Shown: piece after piece, positions 10,501 to 19,708 of the stretch
Position numbering within the stretch: the stretch's first letter is position 1
Layout: the number at the start of each line of letters is the position of its first letter
Origin: Rhodeus uyekii
Lineage: Eukaryota; Chordata; Actinopteri; Cypriniformes; Acheilognathidae
Assembly (NCBI GenBank): GCA_037043235.1
Contig: JAWRVZ010000134.1
Span: 1,004,501-1,068,500, forward strand
Reading direction: 5' to 3'
DNA length: 64,000 bases
Program-made: the position numbers and the translations under genes
The notes under the pieces: generated by a model
Told to the model about the DNA's origin: nothing
Database searches by the model: none
Seen by the model: only the letters and a program-made list of their open reading frames with translations

Positions 10501-11864
10501 AATTTTAAAATGGTTTTATTTCTGTTCTTTGTCACAACAATCATTAGACCAACACTCAATACATCACACACATTTTGATACTAATAGCAAATTATATTAT
10601 TATTTATTTTTCCATTAGCCTATATTTATTTAAAGCTGTTGAGTGAACTAAAGGGTGGCAAATACATTTTTGTCTTTTTAAGTAATTAAGTACAATACTT
10701 TACAACTAATGGATGCCATATATTAGTAAACCAAATATTAAAGAACAACTATGTGTGAATATCATAAAAAAAATTGGTCAACCCCGTTTATCGGTCTAAT
10801 CGGGGGCGTTATCGTTTTGACAGTGTAACGATAATTCAACGTTTAGTGCAATGTTGGTATATTTGTCTGATTGAGAAACTTTTCAAGCAAATTAAACGAT
10901 TTTTATAGCTATTGTTAAAACTCACCATCATTGGCATCCACAGAGCCACTCGAGCCACGGCAAGAATCATCGAGAAGCGCTTTTGAGATAAAAACACTGG
11001 GGAATATCGTGCACTCTGAGCTCCATCTTTCTGGAAATGACCGGTCGCTGGAGAATATGACAGTGAATACGTCTCCGTTTTGTTCTTAAAACTGGCAGTG
11101 TTTGAGCTGAATTCATTGTAGGCTCCCAAACTTTTCTCCAAGCTATCCCGTGACAGAGAGGGGATCTCACACAACGGCGCCGACCCGGCAATTTCAAAAT
11201 AGCTCGGGTAAAATGTTCTCAAGGCTTCCTTGGAGCACATGAGCTGGTAGAAGAGAGGAACTGAACAAACTACCAGCCCGCAGAAACACAGTGAGTAAAC
11301 AGAGAATAGAAGCAGCACGTACAGGCTGTCGTTCTCCGGGAGACAACCGAGAGAAGCGGGGGCGAAGCGACCCCAGCCGCACACGGGCAGGACGCTGACC
11401 GTGAGACTCACCGTCCAAACCGCCACCACCGCCACAAACACCCACAGAGGTCGGTTTTGGGTTTGATACACCCCAAAGCGCTTTGTAGCGTAAAAAGTGT
11501 AGGCAACTAGGAGACAGGCTTTCATATTGCTTGACAATCCTTGGAAAACATACAGGAGTCCGGACAGGGTGCACATAGCACCTGACCGGTTCGCGTTTCC
11601 GCTCCTCCATTGCAATATCATGAAGAACGTGAGCGCGATGACGCTGATCAGGTCGTCTATGGATAAAGAAGCCACTATCAGACAGAGGGAAGACTTAGTC
11701 CTCATCCTGAGGAGTGACATAAGCGAGTACAAACCACCCAGGCAAGTGAAAGTGGCGATGGCAAAGGATAAAACAAAGAGAAGGTGCCAGTTGCCCTCGA
11801 CCGCGTCTGCGTCCTCATATTGGCTGGTTTTGTTCAGTAAAGGTGAGGCATGTGTCGCCGACAT
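7104..11864 (-). CDS. gpr149: G protein-coupled receptor 149 (three of at least four coding exons)
   Basis: This encodes an orphan class-A-like seven-transmembrane receptor of the plasma membrane; its ligand is unknown. Splicing exon 1 (11864-10926), exon 2 (9984-9801) and exon 3 (7543-7104) gives about 521 residues. These align with human GPR149 through the LVASxSxDDLxSV segment in TM2, the LPxCGWG loop, the QKRFxxILAxxxVxLWxPMM start of TM6, TM7 (TPVFVLS, then WxHLPCGCxIN) and the tail blocks FEFNLSFQxxYGIYKI and PERRLSHEE/DWEWCRSKSERTPRQ. As known for this receptor, the TM3 DRY motif is missing (YTFYATKR stands there) and TM7 has TPVFVLS instead of NPxxY. Human GPR149 continues for roughly 200 residues in a last exon. 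That exon was not found here, so the gene is incomplete in the window or its 3' end lies further left. The mme neighbour on the other strand matches human gene order. Confidence 0.93.
8095..8310 (+). mobile_element. LINE fragment (RT region) inside the Tc1-like element
   Basis: The plus strand still encodes, across frameshifts, a block like KTATIIPVPK followed by DYRPVALTPI..MKCFERLVKDHI, typical of the start of the RT domain in several fish LINE clades. The clade cannot be set from this piece alone. Boundaries are approximate, judged against the uninterrupted Tc1 copy at 34007. Confidence 0.55.
8334..8543 (-). pseudogene. Tc1-like transposase fragment
   Basis: The minus-strand frame contains the Tc1 DDE-region block KYGGGGSVMVWGCFDASGPG followed by RMFGHLFVTLKLKRT, where Tc1 family enzymes have the GxGSVMVWGCF signature and the VRxLKLKR segment. 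The remainder of the enzyme is lost to LINE insertions, stops and truncation, so it cannot be active. Confidence 0.8.
8610..9180 (+). mobile_element. LINE 3' end with TCTGCTAAAT tail
   Basis: Degraded codons resemble a LINE ORF2 C-terminus (ALTLAYRTNTGSAPAYL, then SFTV..WWNNLPA, then FKGLLKTHLFREHL). They are followed by a 3' UTR ending in TTGGATAAAAGTGTCTGCTA and TAAATGTAAATGTAA. The same tail ends the SINE at 13152-13308, so the SINE probably uses the machinery of this LINE family. Confidence 0.65.
9801..9984 (-). CDS. gpr149: gpr149 exon 2 (rest of TM6, TM7)
   Basis: The acceptor CCCTTGCAG precedes 9984 and keeps phase 0 with exon 1. The exon encodes TQILVSYAVHMHSSSLETLC..., TM7 and the cysteine-rich start of the cytoplasmic tail (HLPCGCFINC, probable palmitoylation region). 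The donor must leave one base to match exon 3, which places it at 9801 (G|GTTGGT). A better-looking donor four bases further (GTAAAC, exon end 9797) would break the frame. Confidence 0.85.
9985..10925 (-). other. gpr149 intron 1
   Basis: AT-rich intron between the exon 1 donor (GTGAGT) and the exon 2 acceptor (CCCTTGCAG). No repeat was recognised. Confidence 0.85.
10926..11864 (-). CDS. gpr149: gpr149 exon 1 (start to beginning of TM6)
   Basis: The ATG at 11864-11862 opens 313 codons ending at ...WMPMM, where a GTGAGT donor follows in phase 0. If read through, the frame continues only a short way into intron sequence. The exon encodes a short extracellular N-terminus with a possible N-glycosylation site (NKT), TM1 to TM5, a long third intracellular loop with many serines, and the start of TM6. 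The start is chosen because TM1 follows at the expected distance and this is the first ATG of the frame. Confidence 0.93.
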
Positions 11865-12250
11865 TTTCCTTTAGTCTAACTTTCCCGACTTCACTCGTCT
11901 CATTCCCTCTAAGAGGATCTGGTGAGCAGACCGAGCGCCTGGAACTTTCCTCCAACGACAGCGCGCCACGAAGTGCATTTAGTTTCCCATCCGTTGCTCT
12001 TTATGCACTTGCGCTCAATAAATGTAGTGAATAAAGGACCCATTTTTCCTTTTAAACTGCTACTTGCACGATTGGGACATTGTGCATTGTTCTCAGAGCA
12101 TGTGTGGATAGATGTGTCGCGCGCGCGTAGGTTGATGTTAAATCGTGCAGGCAGCACATCTCTTCAGTATGAATGAGCTCTCGGAAGGGAGATGTTAGTA
12201 CAGGGGTGGAGCCACCTTCCTTCATCTGTCACTGCTGGACGAGAAACGTG
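11865..12250 (-). promoter_or_regulatory. gpr149 5' UTR / promoter region
   Basis: The sequence directly upstream of the ATG has more G+C and CpG than its surroundings (for example CGCGCGCGC near 12118-12127) and no clear repeat. No TATA box or start site can be fixed by eye, so this is inferred from position and composition. Confidence 0.4.
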
Positions 12251-13151
12251 CGTTTTGTCTAAAATCTAACATTGTAAAGATACTACGTTTGTTAGATACT
12301 AGAATAGCTAAATTATTATAGTATTGCAGCGCTACAAATGATTGATAATCTTAGGTAGGCTGCATGACCATTAGTATTACAGATTAATTATGTTGGCTTA
12401 CATTATGTATCGTGTGAACACAATGCATTATATGAAATAATCCTGTTAAATCTATGGGGGAATATGGCAGATGTGGTTGCCAGAAACGGTACGCCATGGT
12501 GTCTGTATATATTTTCAGTTAAATTCATGATAAAATATTTAATAACCAAATGCCAAAAATTTGCTTTGTAATTTATACTTTTTTAATCTACTAATAACCA
12601 ATATAATAATAGAAATGATACAAATGATCATAAAATCAGGCATTTTCATTAACAGTTGCTGTATCAGTGTATAGCCTGCAGTGCTTCTATACAAAAATAG
12701 AACATCATCAGAGTAATGCACACAACCCTGAAATAATACTATAGCCAATAACAGCATGACATGTAATATATAAAAAAATCCTAATATGCATAACTATTTT
12801 TTTTCACAATAATATGTTGTGAAAGTACAAGCCAACCATGGTTTATTGTTTTCACTATTTATATAAGGTAATTCATACAAAATCGTTTTTTTCTGTATTA
12901 TTCACATGAAGATATAGCTATTAATTTTATTTAGCCATGTGATTTTAAAGTTCTGTAGATGTACATACTTCATTAATATAGCACTTTACAGCATATTCAA
13001 CTATATTTATTAGCATTATCTTATATACATTAAATCCCAATCTAAACATATGTATATTTATTTTATTTTAAAAGAATGTATTTATTGGATTGTACAATCA
13101 GTGTGATTGTGAGTATATTAATGAGGGTGCTACCTAGAGACTTCCTTCATA
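12251..13151. other. Intergenic AT-rich DNA, nothing recognised
   Basis: Only short ORFs and A/T runs are present. Confidence 0.6.
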
Positions 13152-13308
13152 ACATGCACATTTTACATTTGGCAGGGACTTTTATCCAAAGCAAGTTACA
13201 TTGCATTCATGGTACACATTGACATTCTAATCAGTTTTTGCTTTCCCTGACAATCGAATCCATGACCTTGGCGTTGTAAGCGCCATGCTCTAATGTTTGA
13301 GCTACAGG
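13152..13308 (-). mobile_element. tRNA-derived SINE
   Basis: Read on the minus strand it starts CCTGTAGCTCAAACATTAGA (A-box-like), runs through a tRNA-like anticodon arm (GGCG..CGCC around a seven-base loop), has a B-box-like GGATTCGATTG, and ends in CTTGGATAAAAGTCCCTGCC plus AAATG. The tail matches the LINE 3' end at about 9140-9180. Anticodon-loop and box mismatches indicate an old, inactive copy. Confidence 0.75.
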
Positions 13309-13420
13309 AAGAAAAATGTGCATATTTGAGCAAAAATAATTTAGTATATGGTAACCAAACTTTCTGTCTGCGAGTCAAACAGATATCAACATCTCAACTT
13401 TTAAAACAAATATTAGTAGT

Positions 13421-13424
13421 AGAG

Positions 13425-13464
<40 letters not shown>
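13421..13464. repeat. (GA)n microsatellite
   Basis: A nearly pure GA run of about 44 bases with one extra G early in the run. Confidence 0.95.
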
Positions 13465-13466
<2 letters not shown>

Positions 13467-14067
13467 ACTTCTGTTGTATGTTCTTTATGATTGCACCCTC
13501 ACTCAGCACATGTCATTTGGGTAAAAAAAAATTATATGTAAATCCCTACATTATAATGTGCACAAAAAGCCATGTCTGACAGCGAATACTGCAGTGTCTG
13601 ACATTGAATACTGAATTCTCTTTTTCACATGTTCTTGCGCTTGAACTGGCGAATTCAAAATTTATTGTTTACAAACTGACGTCTTGTTGAGTATCCTAGT
13701 AAATGTGCTTGTATTTGTGTGAATGTAAAATAAAATGCACATGTAACAGTATATTTGATCTGTGCATTCAGTCTTAAAGGGACAGCAGCTTAAGCACTGA
13801 CACAACCCGGAATGAGTTTCCCAAAAGCGTTGTAAGCCTAAATATCACAGAACCATGCTATTTTTTTCACATTGTAATCAGCACATTGTTTCTGAAATGG
13901 ACTCATATGTCCATGCTTAATCAGTTTAAACAGGGCAGAGAGACAGCCAGCTAAATATATCTACTTTCCTAAAGCTGATTTTATGTGTGTTTTGTTCTGT
14001 CATTTAATCTGCAATGTATGTAATGGGTTATTAGAAATTGAGACTAATGCCAATTTGGATGTGCAAT
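13465..14067. other. Intergenic, nothing recognised
   Basis: AT-rich sequence without supported genes or clear repeats. Confidence 0.55.
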
Positions 14068-14866
14068 CATGACCAAAATTGTTGGCCTCTCTGAAATTTT
14101 TCCAGAAAATCAATTATTGCACACAGAAAATATTGCATTAACATGTGTTTTGCTATACACATGTTTATACCCTTTGTGTGTATTGGAACAAAAAAAAAAA
14201 AAAGGTGGGAAAAAAGCTAATTTCACAATTTCACACAAAACTCCAAAATGGGCTGGACAAAATGATTGGCACCCTTAACTTAAATTAACGTTTAATTTCA
14301 TTCAAATGTTGATGGATAGTTTGCGCTGATACTGATGCACTCTGAGCCTGCAGGACAGCTTGATTTTCTTTGGAACTTGTTTGGGGCTGCTTATCCACCA
14401 TCCGGAGTATCCTGCGTTCCAACCTGTCATCAATTTTTCTCTTTTGTCCACGTCCAGGGAGATTAGCCATGGGTTGCAAACTTCTTGATAATGTTGTGCA
14501 CTGTGAACAAAGGAACATCTAGATCAACTGGAGATGGACTTGTAACCTTGAGATTGTTGATATTTTTACACAATTTTGGTTCTCAAGTCCTCAGACAATT
14601 CTCTTCTCCTCTTTCTGTTGTCCATGCTTAGTGTGGCACACACAGAAACACGATGCAAATACTAAGTCAACTTCTCTCCTTTATATCTACTTTCAGGTGT
14701 GATTTTATATTACCCAGACCTGTTACTTGCCCCAGTTGAGTTTAAACTTTAAATTGATATATCAATTATATTAAGTTAATTAAAAAAAATAAAAAATTTC
14801 AATTAATCATATATCAATCTGATCAAGAAATCTGATTTCAGGGGTGTTAACAGTTTTGGCCATATC
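14068..14866 (-). mobile_element. Tc1-like transposon, internally deleted
   Basis: The left end reads ATGACCAAAATTGTTGGCCT. The right end, reverse complemented, reads ATGGCCAAAACTGTTAACAC. These are diverged terminal inverted repeats of a known fish Tc1-like type with a CCAAAATTGTTGGCACCC-like terminus. Only the N-terminal DNA-binding part of the transposase remains. Confidence 0.75.
14285..14518 (-). pseudogene. Tc1-like transposase N-terminal fragment
   Basis: The frame contains GRGQKRKIDDRLERRILRMV then SVSAQTIHQHLNEIK, the paired-like HTH domain of Tc1-type transposases. The catalytic DDE part is absent. It cannot be autonomous. Confidence 0.75.
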
Positions 14867-15589
14867 TTTATGTAACATGGTCAAAGTCAATCTTATGACC
14901 TCTACAGGCAGACCACAGACACAGCTAGAATAAGGGGCAACATTGATCAAAAAATGTTCTGCTTAAAAATCTCACACACATAGACTGGATAAATATTTTT
15001 TTTTAAACAAATTCTGCTAGAAAAAATACCCGGGAAAGATCGTAATCTAACCTTGAACAACACAACAGTGGAAAATAAAGAATCTCTAAATGACCAAAAA
15101 TGTATTTATTATGCAGAGACGATGTGAGAAAGCAAGGAAGAGAAATGTTTAATTGATTAGATGTTGTCATAAAGAGTTGTTTGTCATTATTTAATTTTCT
15201 GTTACTTTGCCACTTAGTTCAATCAAAGCAGGCTGACATTTAATGTTTGGTGAGGTTATGAATTCAAGGACGAGCATTCTGGATGTGTGTGTGGGGGAGG
15301 GGGTGGGATTTGTTATGTGTGTGTAAGTATGGCCTTGTCCTCTGTTACTGACATGCTCAAGGCTTGAGCATGAGCAATGAGGTTTTTTTTACATTCAGAG
15401 AAGAAACAAAGTCTACTGATTTAGTATTATTTGAGACATATATATTTTTTCTTTTATTATTTTAGGATATTTTCTACAGTCTCTGCTAGAAGTGGGGGCG
15501 GGATAAATCCTTTGGCTATCTTTCCAATAAACAACTTCTACCATTTATATTTTAAACTTTTATTAAATAATTTCTAATAAATTGGTTCA
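14867..15589. other. Intergenic, nothing recognised
   Basis: AT-rich sequence with short G/T-rich runs (near 15285-15330), no supported gene. Confidence 0.55.
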
Positions 15590-16249
15590 ACTTTACAACA
15601 CAGATGGTTTCAAAGCAGCTTTACAGTGATCACAGGAAAGCAATAGAAGCAAAATAAAAATGTTATGTGTCCCCAACTAAGCATACCAGTGGCAAGGAAC
15701 CAAAACTCCAGCAAGTGACGGAATGAATGAAGAACAGAATGGGAAAAAAAACCTTGGGAGAAACCAAGCTCAGTCGGGGGACCAGTTGTCCTCTGGCCAA
15801 CAGCCAAACAGTGCATGATTATTATATTGACAACAAATCAAGGCAAATCCTGTCCAGTCTGGTTGGAGATGGATTCATGATCTTCACAGGGGAGGATCAA
15901 GTATAGTCACAGTCTCTGCAGACACTCCAGAGCTGTGTTGGGCTTGTGTCCAGGTGCAGGGCCTTCATCTGATCTGGAGACGGCTCGGATCCAGCTGACC
16001 ATGGTAACCTCAGAATAAACAGAGACTAATTTCAGCTTAGATGCTATTCTTCTTATGATGTAACGAGTACATCAGATGTTATGGCAATGTTCCCGGTTCC
16101 GGCTGACCTAAATTATGCAGCCTAACAATCATTTTACGTGATTTGGATTAAAAATGTATGTATAATGTGTTATGTGTCATGAGTGTGTCTGGTTCCCTAA
16201 CTATATTAGATAGACTGCTCCAGAGTCTGAGCTGGTCAGAATTTTGAGA

Positions 16250-16840
16250 TCACAACAGACGTTTAATTACAGCCAGCCTAAAGGTTTTTGGTACGTATCC
16301 TAATGACAAAGATGAATTAATGATATTAAGAAGAGGATCTATTACCTTTGGAAGCATATCTTTCAGGAGCTTAGTTGGAATTTTGCAAGTAAAGAAGTTC
16401 ATGAAGCCAGTATTGCTATGCTGTTTTAAAGCATCTGGGGTTGAGGCTTTATTTGTCGTTAATTTAGTCACTGTATCAAATAAATACCTAGGGTTGTATT
16501 TGTTTTATTCTAAGAGAGTAGGATTTTAAGGCCTTTCTGAATGCAATAGAGCTGTCTTTCCATGAAATGCGAAAAACCTCCAGCTTAGTTTTTTTTCCAG
16601 CTCTGCTCTCTTGAGGGCCTGGGTCTTCTTTAAGCGCAACGGAGCAACAGGGTCTAAATTTCTGGAAAAGAGAGAGTTAATAGTTTCTGTTGCAACATGA
16701 AGTTCTTCTAGGCTATCTGGGATTTTGAGTAGATTAAACTGATCAGGAAGATTATCTACAAAGCTATCTTTTGTGTTATAAGTGATAGTTCTACTATATT
16801 TGTAAAAAGGAGTTAGTTTTTCAGCTTTGGTAGTGTACAC
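16250..16840 (-). pseudogene. L2 linker and RT start, with internal deletion
   Basis: The minus strand encodes the linker between endonuclease and RT (EELHVATETINSLFSRNLDP, LKKTQALKRAELEKKLSW) and then the RT N-terminus (KIPTKLLKDMLPKVIDPLLN, SLSLGYVPKTFRLAVIK). It then jumps directly to C-terminal/3' UTR sequence. Compared with the copy at 38681-40243 more than 1 kb of RT, including the YADD site, is missing. Confidence 0.75.
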
Positions 16841-17220
16841 ACAACTAAGTAATGATCTGAAATGTCTTTTTCATTATCTACATGGATATTAAAATCACCG
16901 ACAAATTATGACTTTATACTCACCTAAAGGATTATTAGGAATACCATATTAATACAGTGTTTGACCCCCTTTGCCTTTAGAACTGCCTTAATTCTACGTG
17001 GCATTGATTCAACAAGGTGCTGAAAGCATGCTTTGGAAATGTTAGCAGTTGATGGATGTACACCCAGGGCACGAAGCTCCCGTTCCACCACATCCCAAAG
17101 ATGCTCTATTGGGGTGACTGTGGGAGCCATTTTAGTACAGTGAACTCATTGTCATGTTCAAGAAACCAATTTGAAATGATTCGAGCTTTGTGACATGGTG
17201 CATTATCCTGCTGGAAGTAG

Positions 17221-17872
17221 TGTCACGTAATGATAAAGGGAGGACTCAAGATACAGGGTGAAGGAGGTTTATTATAATAACAAAAGGAACATAAACACAC
17301 AAAAGAAATACCCATGATGGGGAAACCGGTAACTAAACAAGACATTTGACATGAACACAAACAACCCAGGGAGACAATGAACTAAGAAACATCCAGAATG
17401 ACAATGACACGATAACGGACAGCAAACACTGAGTGATATAAATAGAGTTTTCTCCATTCTATTCTTCATTCGTTACGTCACCTGCCAGAGTTTTGGTTCC
17501 TTGCCGCTGTCGCCTATGGCTTGCTCAGTTGGGGAAACTTAACACTTAAAATTCATCAATTGTATTGATTCGCCTGCTCTTTTGGGGCTTCTGTTCAGCC
17601 AAACAAACTTTGTTTATATTGTTTTTCCTGTAAAGCTGCTTTGAAACAATCTACATTGTAAAAAGCGCTATATAAATAAAGGTGACTTGACTTGACTTGA
17701 CTAGAGAACACATGAGGAAAGGTAATGAGGAGAAACAGCTGGGATCAATTAAGGGAAATGAGGGAACGAAATGGGTGGGGTTTCACAATCACAAGACACA
17801 ACAAAGGGGCAGTGTTAGAACTCTGTCAACCAACACACTAGAAACCCAATCTGAAGTGACAGAATCCTGACA
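17221..17872 (-). mobile_element. Solo LTR (Ty3/gypsy-like) with 5-bp target duplication
   Basis: The segment starts TGTCACG and ends CTGACA. On the minus strand it reads TGTCAGGATTCTG...CGTGACA with an ATAATAAACC polyadenylation-type signal near the end. The five bases AGTAG flank it on both sides (17216-17220 and 17873-17877), and they fuse to intact Tc1-like transposase sequence when it is removed. It itself contains an L2 tail insertion at 17448-17701, so the LTR proper is about 393 bp. Confidence 0.9.
17448..17701 (+). mobile_element. L2 3'-tail insertion inside the solo LTR
   Basis: The 254-bp segment equals the last part of the L2 3' UTR (compare 784-1032), ending in GCGCTATATAAATAAAGGTG and ACTTG repeats. 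It is flanked by TAGAG on both sides (17443-17447 and 17702-17706). This is a heavily 5'-truncated retrotransposition and the youngest layer of this nest. Confidence 0.88.
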
Positions 17873-18607
17873 AGTAGCCATCCTAGGATGGGTACATGGT
17901 GATCATAAAGGAATGGACATGATCAGAAACAATGCTCAGGTAGGCCGTGACATTTAAACGATGCCCAATTGGGACTAAGGGGCCTAACCACCACCAACAG
18001 CCTGCACAGTTGTAACAAGGCATGATGGATCCATGTTCTGATTCTGTTTACACCAAATTCTGACTCCACCATCTGAATGTCTCAACAGAAATCGAGACTC
18101 ATCAGACCAGGCAACATTTTTCGAGTCTTCAACTGTCTAATTTTGGTGAACTTGTGAAAAAGCCTCTTTTTCCTATTTGTAGTGGAGATGAGTGGTACCC
18201 GGTGGGGTGTTCTGCTGTTGTAGCCCATCCGCCTCAAGGTTGTGCGTGTTGTGGCTTCACAAATGCTTTGCTGCAAACCTCAGTTGTAACGAGTGGTTAT
18301 TTCAGTCAAAGTTGCTCTTCTATCAGCTTGAATCAGTCGGCCCATTCTCCTCTGACCTCTAGCATCAACAAGGCATTGTCGTCCACAGGACTGCCGCATA
18401 CTGGATGCTTTTCCCTTTTCACACCATTCTTTATAAACCCTATAAAATGGTTGTGCCTGAAAATCCCAGTAACTGAGCAGATTGTGAAATACTCAGACCG
18501 GTCCATCTTGCACCAACATTGAAGCAACTGTCATGTGATTGGTTGATTAGATAATTGAATTAATATAAAATTGAACCGTGTTCCTAATAATCCTTAAGGT
18601 GAGTGTA

Positions 18608-19095
18608 TCTGCAGCCATTACTAAAAAATCAGCAAATTCTTTGATAAACTCTGTATGGTGCCCTGTTTGTTGGCCTGTATACAGTAGCCAGCACAAAAGA
18701 AAAACAGGAATTTGCACTAGATAATTTTACATAAAGCACCATCACATCAAAAGAATTATATCTGAAATCAGACCTTTGAATAATACTGAAGGTGTTCCTA
18801 TAAACTACAGCAACACCTCCTCCTTTACCTTTCAGACGAGTAAAGTCATCGTCTGGTTTTGGCCAGGTTTCTGTCAGACACAGCAAATCTAGTTTATGAT
18901 CTGCAATCATCATCATTTACAATAAATGCTTTTGAGGAAAGGGATCGTATATTCAGTAACCCAAGCCTTATCATTTGTTCATCAGTGTTATATCCATTCT
19001 TAGTGGTTTGTACATCAATTTTTACCCTTAAACGGTTTAGAGAGGTTTTTTTGTATTTGCTAATTAAGGGATCAGACACAGTCTCTATAGGATGA
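18608..19095 (-). pseudogene. L2 endonuclease domain fragment
   Basis: Across two frames the minus strand reads RLGLLNIRSLSSKAFIVND, then DHKLDLLCLTETWPKPDD, then GKGGGVAVVYRNTFSI and FVLATVYRPTNRAPY. This is the N-terminal APE-like endonuclease of LINEs, including the LTETW segment with its catalytic glutamate. It continues across the Tc1-like insertion into GDFNIHVDNEKDISDHYLVV at about 16900-16840. Frameshifts and the insertion make it non-functional. Confidence 0.75.
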
Positions 19096-19708
19096 TATTT
19101 AGGTGAAAGAGTCTCTATGTGTTGGACATATATTTAATTGTTGTTGACATATATATAATGTGAGACAGCTAGCAGATGCTCGTTTTAGCCAGTTTGTGTG
19201 CTTCCTGACCTGGGCCCCAGTTAGTCAAGGTTCAGCTGTAAGACTATGTGCCAAATTACTGCAGAGAAGGACTATCCCAGGTGGGATGAATTCCCCCCAA
19301 AATTTCAATTTTTCTATGAACCCTATGTTATTCTGCAGGTACCACTTAGACATCCAGCCATTGAGTGAGGATAATCTGCTAAGCATCTCATCTCTCCTGC
19401 GCATAGGAAGAGGGCCAGAGCATAATACAGTGCTTGATATTGTGCTTGCGAGTTCACACACCTCTTTAATATTAATTTTAGTGATCTCCGACTGGCTAAG
19501 TCAGACATCATTAGCGCCGACGTGAATAACAATCTTAGTATTTGCCTTGGCTAGTATTTTTTAATTTCCTGAGAGAGTTCTCTTCATTGAGGGCTCCGCT
19601 CATTTGAGCTCCACTAGGATAGTAATGGCGAGTTGTAGGCTGTGTGCCTCCTTGTAAGCAGTGTAGAGTGTAGGGCATTGTTAGGTCTCCTCTCGAATTA
19701 GAGACTCA

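Larger units (their letters stand above)
16917..18605 (-). mobile_element. Tc1-like transposon inside the L2 element
   Basis: The left end reads CTCACCTAAAGGATTATTAG and the right end is its complement CTAATAATCC..GGTGAG, with TA on both sides. Minus-strand transposase pieces remain: the DNA-binding half near 18276-18082 (QQSICEATTRTTLRRMGYNS) and the C-terminal half near 17130-16924 (PIEHLWDVVERELRALGVHP, then ESMPRRIKAVLKAKG). A solo LTR (17221-17872) breaks the element. Without it the element is about 1.03 kb, so it also carries small deletions. Confidence 0.9.

Noticed and set aside
10836..10925. Read-through end of gpr149 exon 1 (VSFNNSYKNR...)
   Set aside because: It follows a GTGAGT donor and does not resemble TM6/TM7; the real continuation is exon 2.
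13240..13308. tRNA gene
   Set aside because: The tRNA-like head is diverged in both internal promoter boxes and anticodon loop and is fused to a LINE-like tail; it is a SINE.
13293..13490. ORF ending in Glu/Arg repeats
   Set aside because: It is a SINE edge read into a GA microsatellite.
18154..18522. 122-codon plus-strand ORF as a gene
   Set aside because: It is the antisense of the Tc1-like transposase of the element at 16917-18605.
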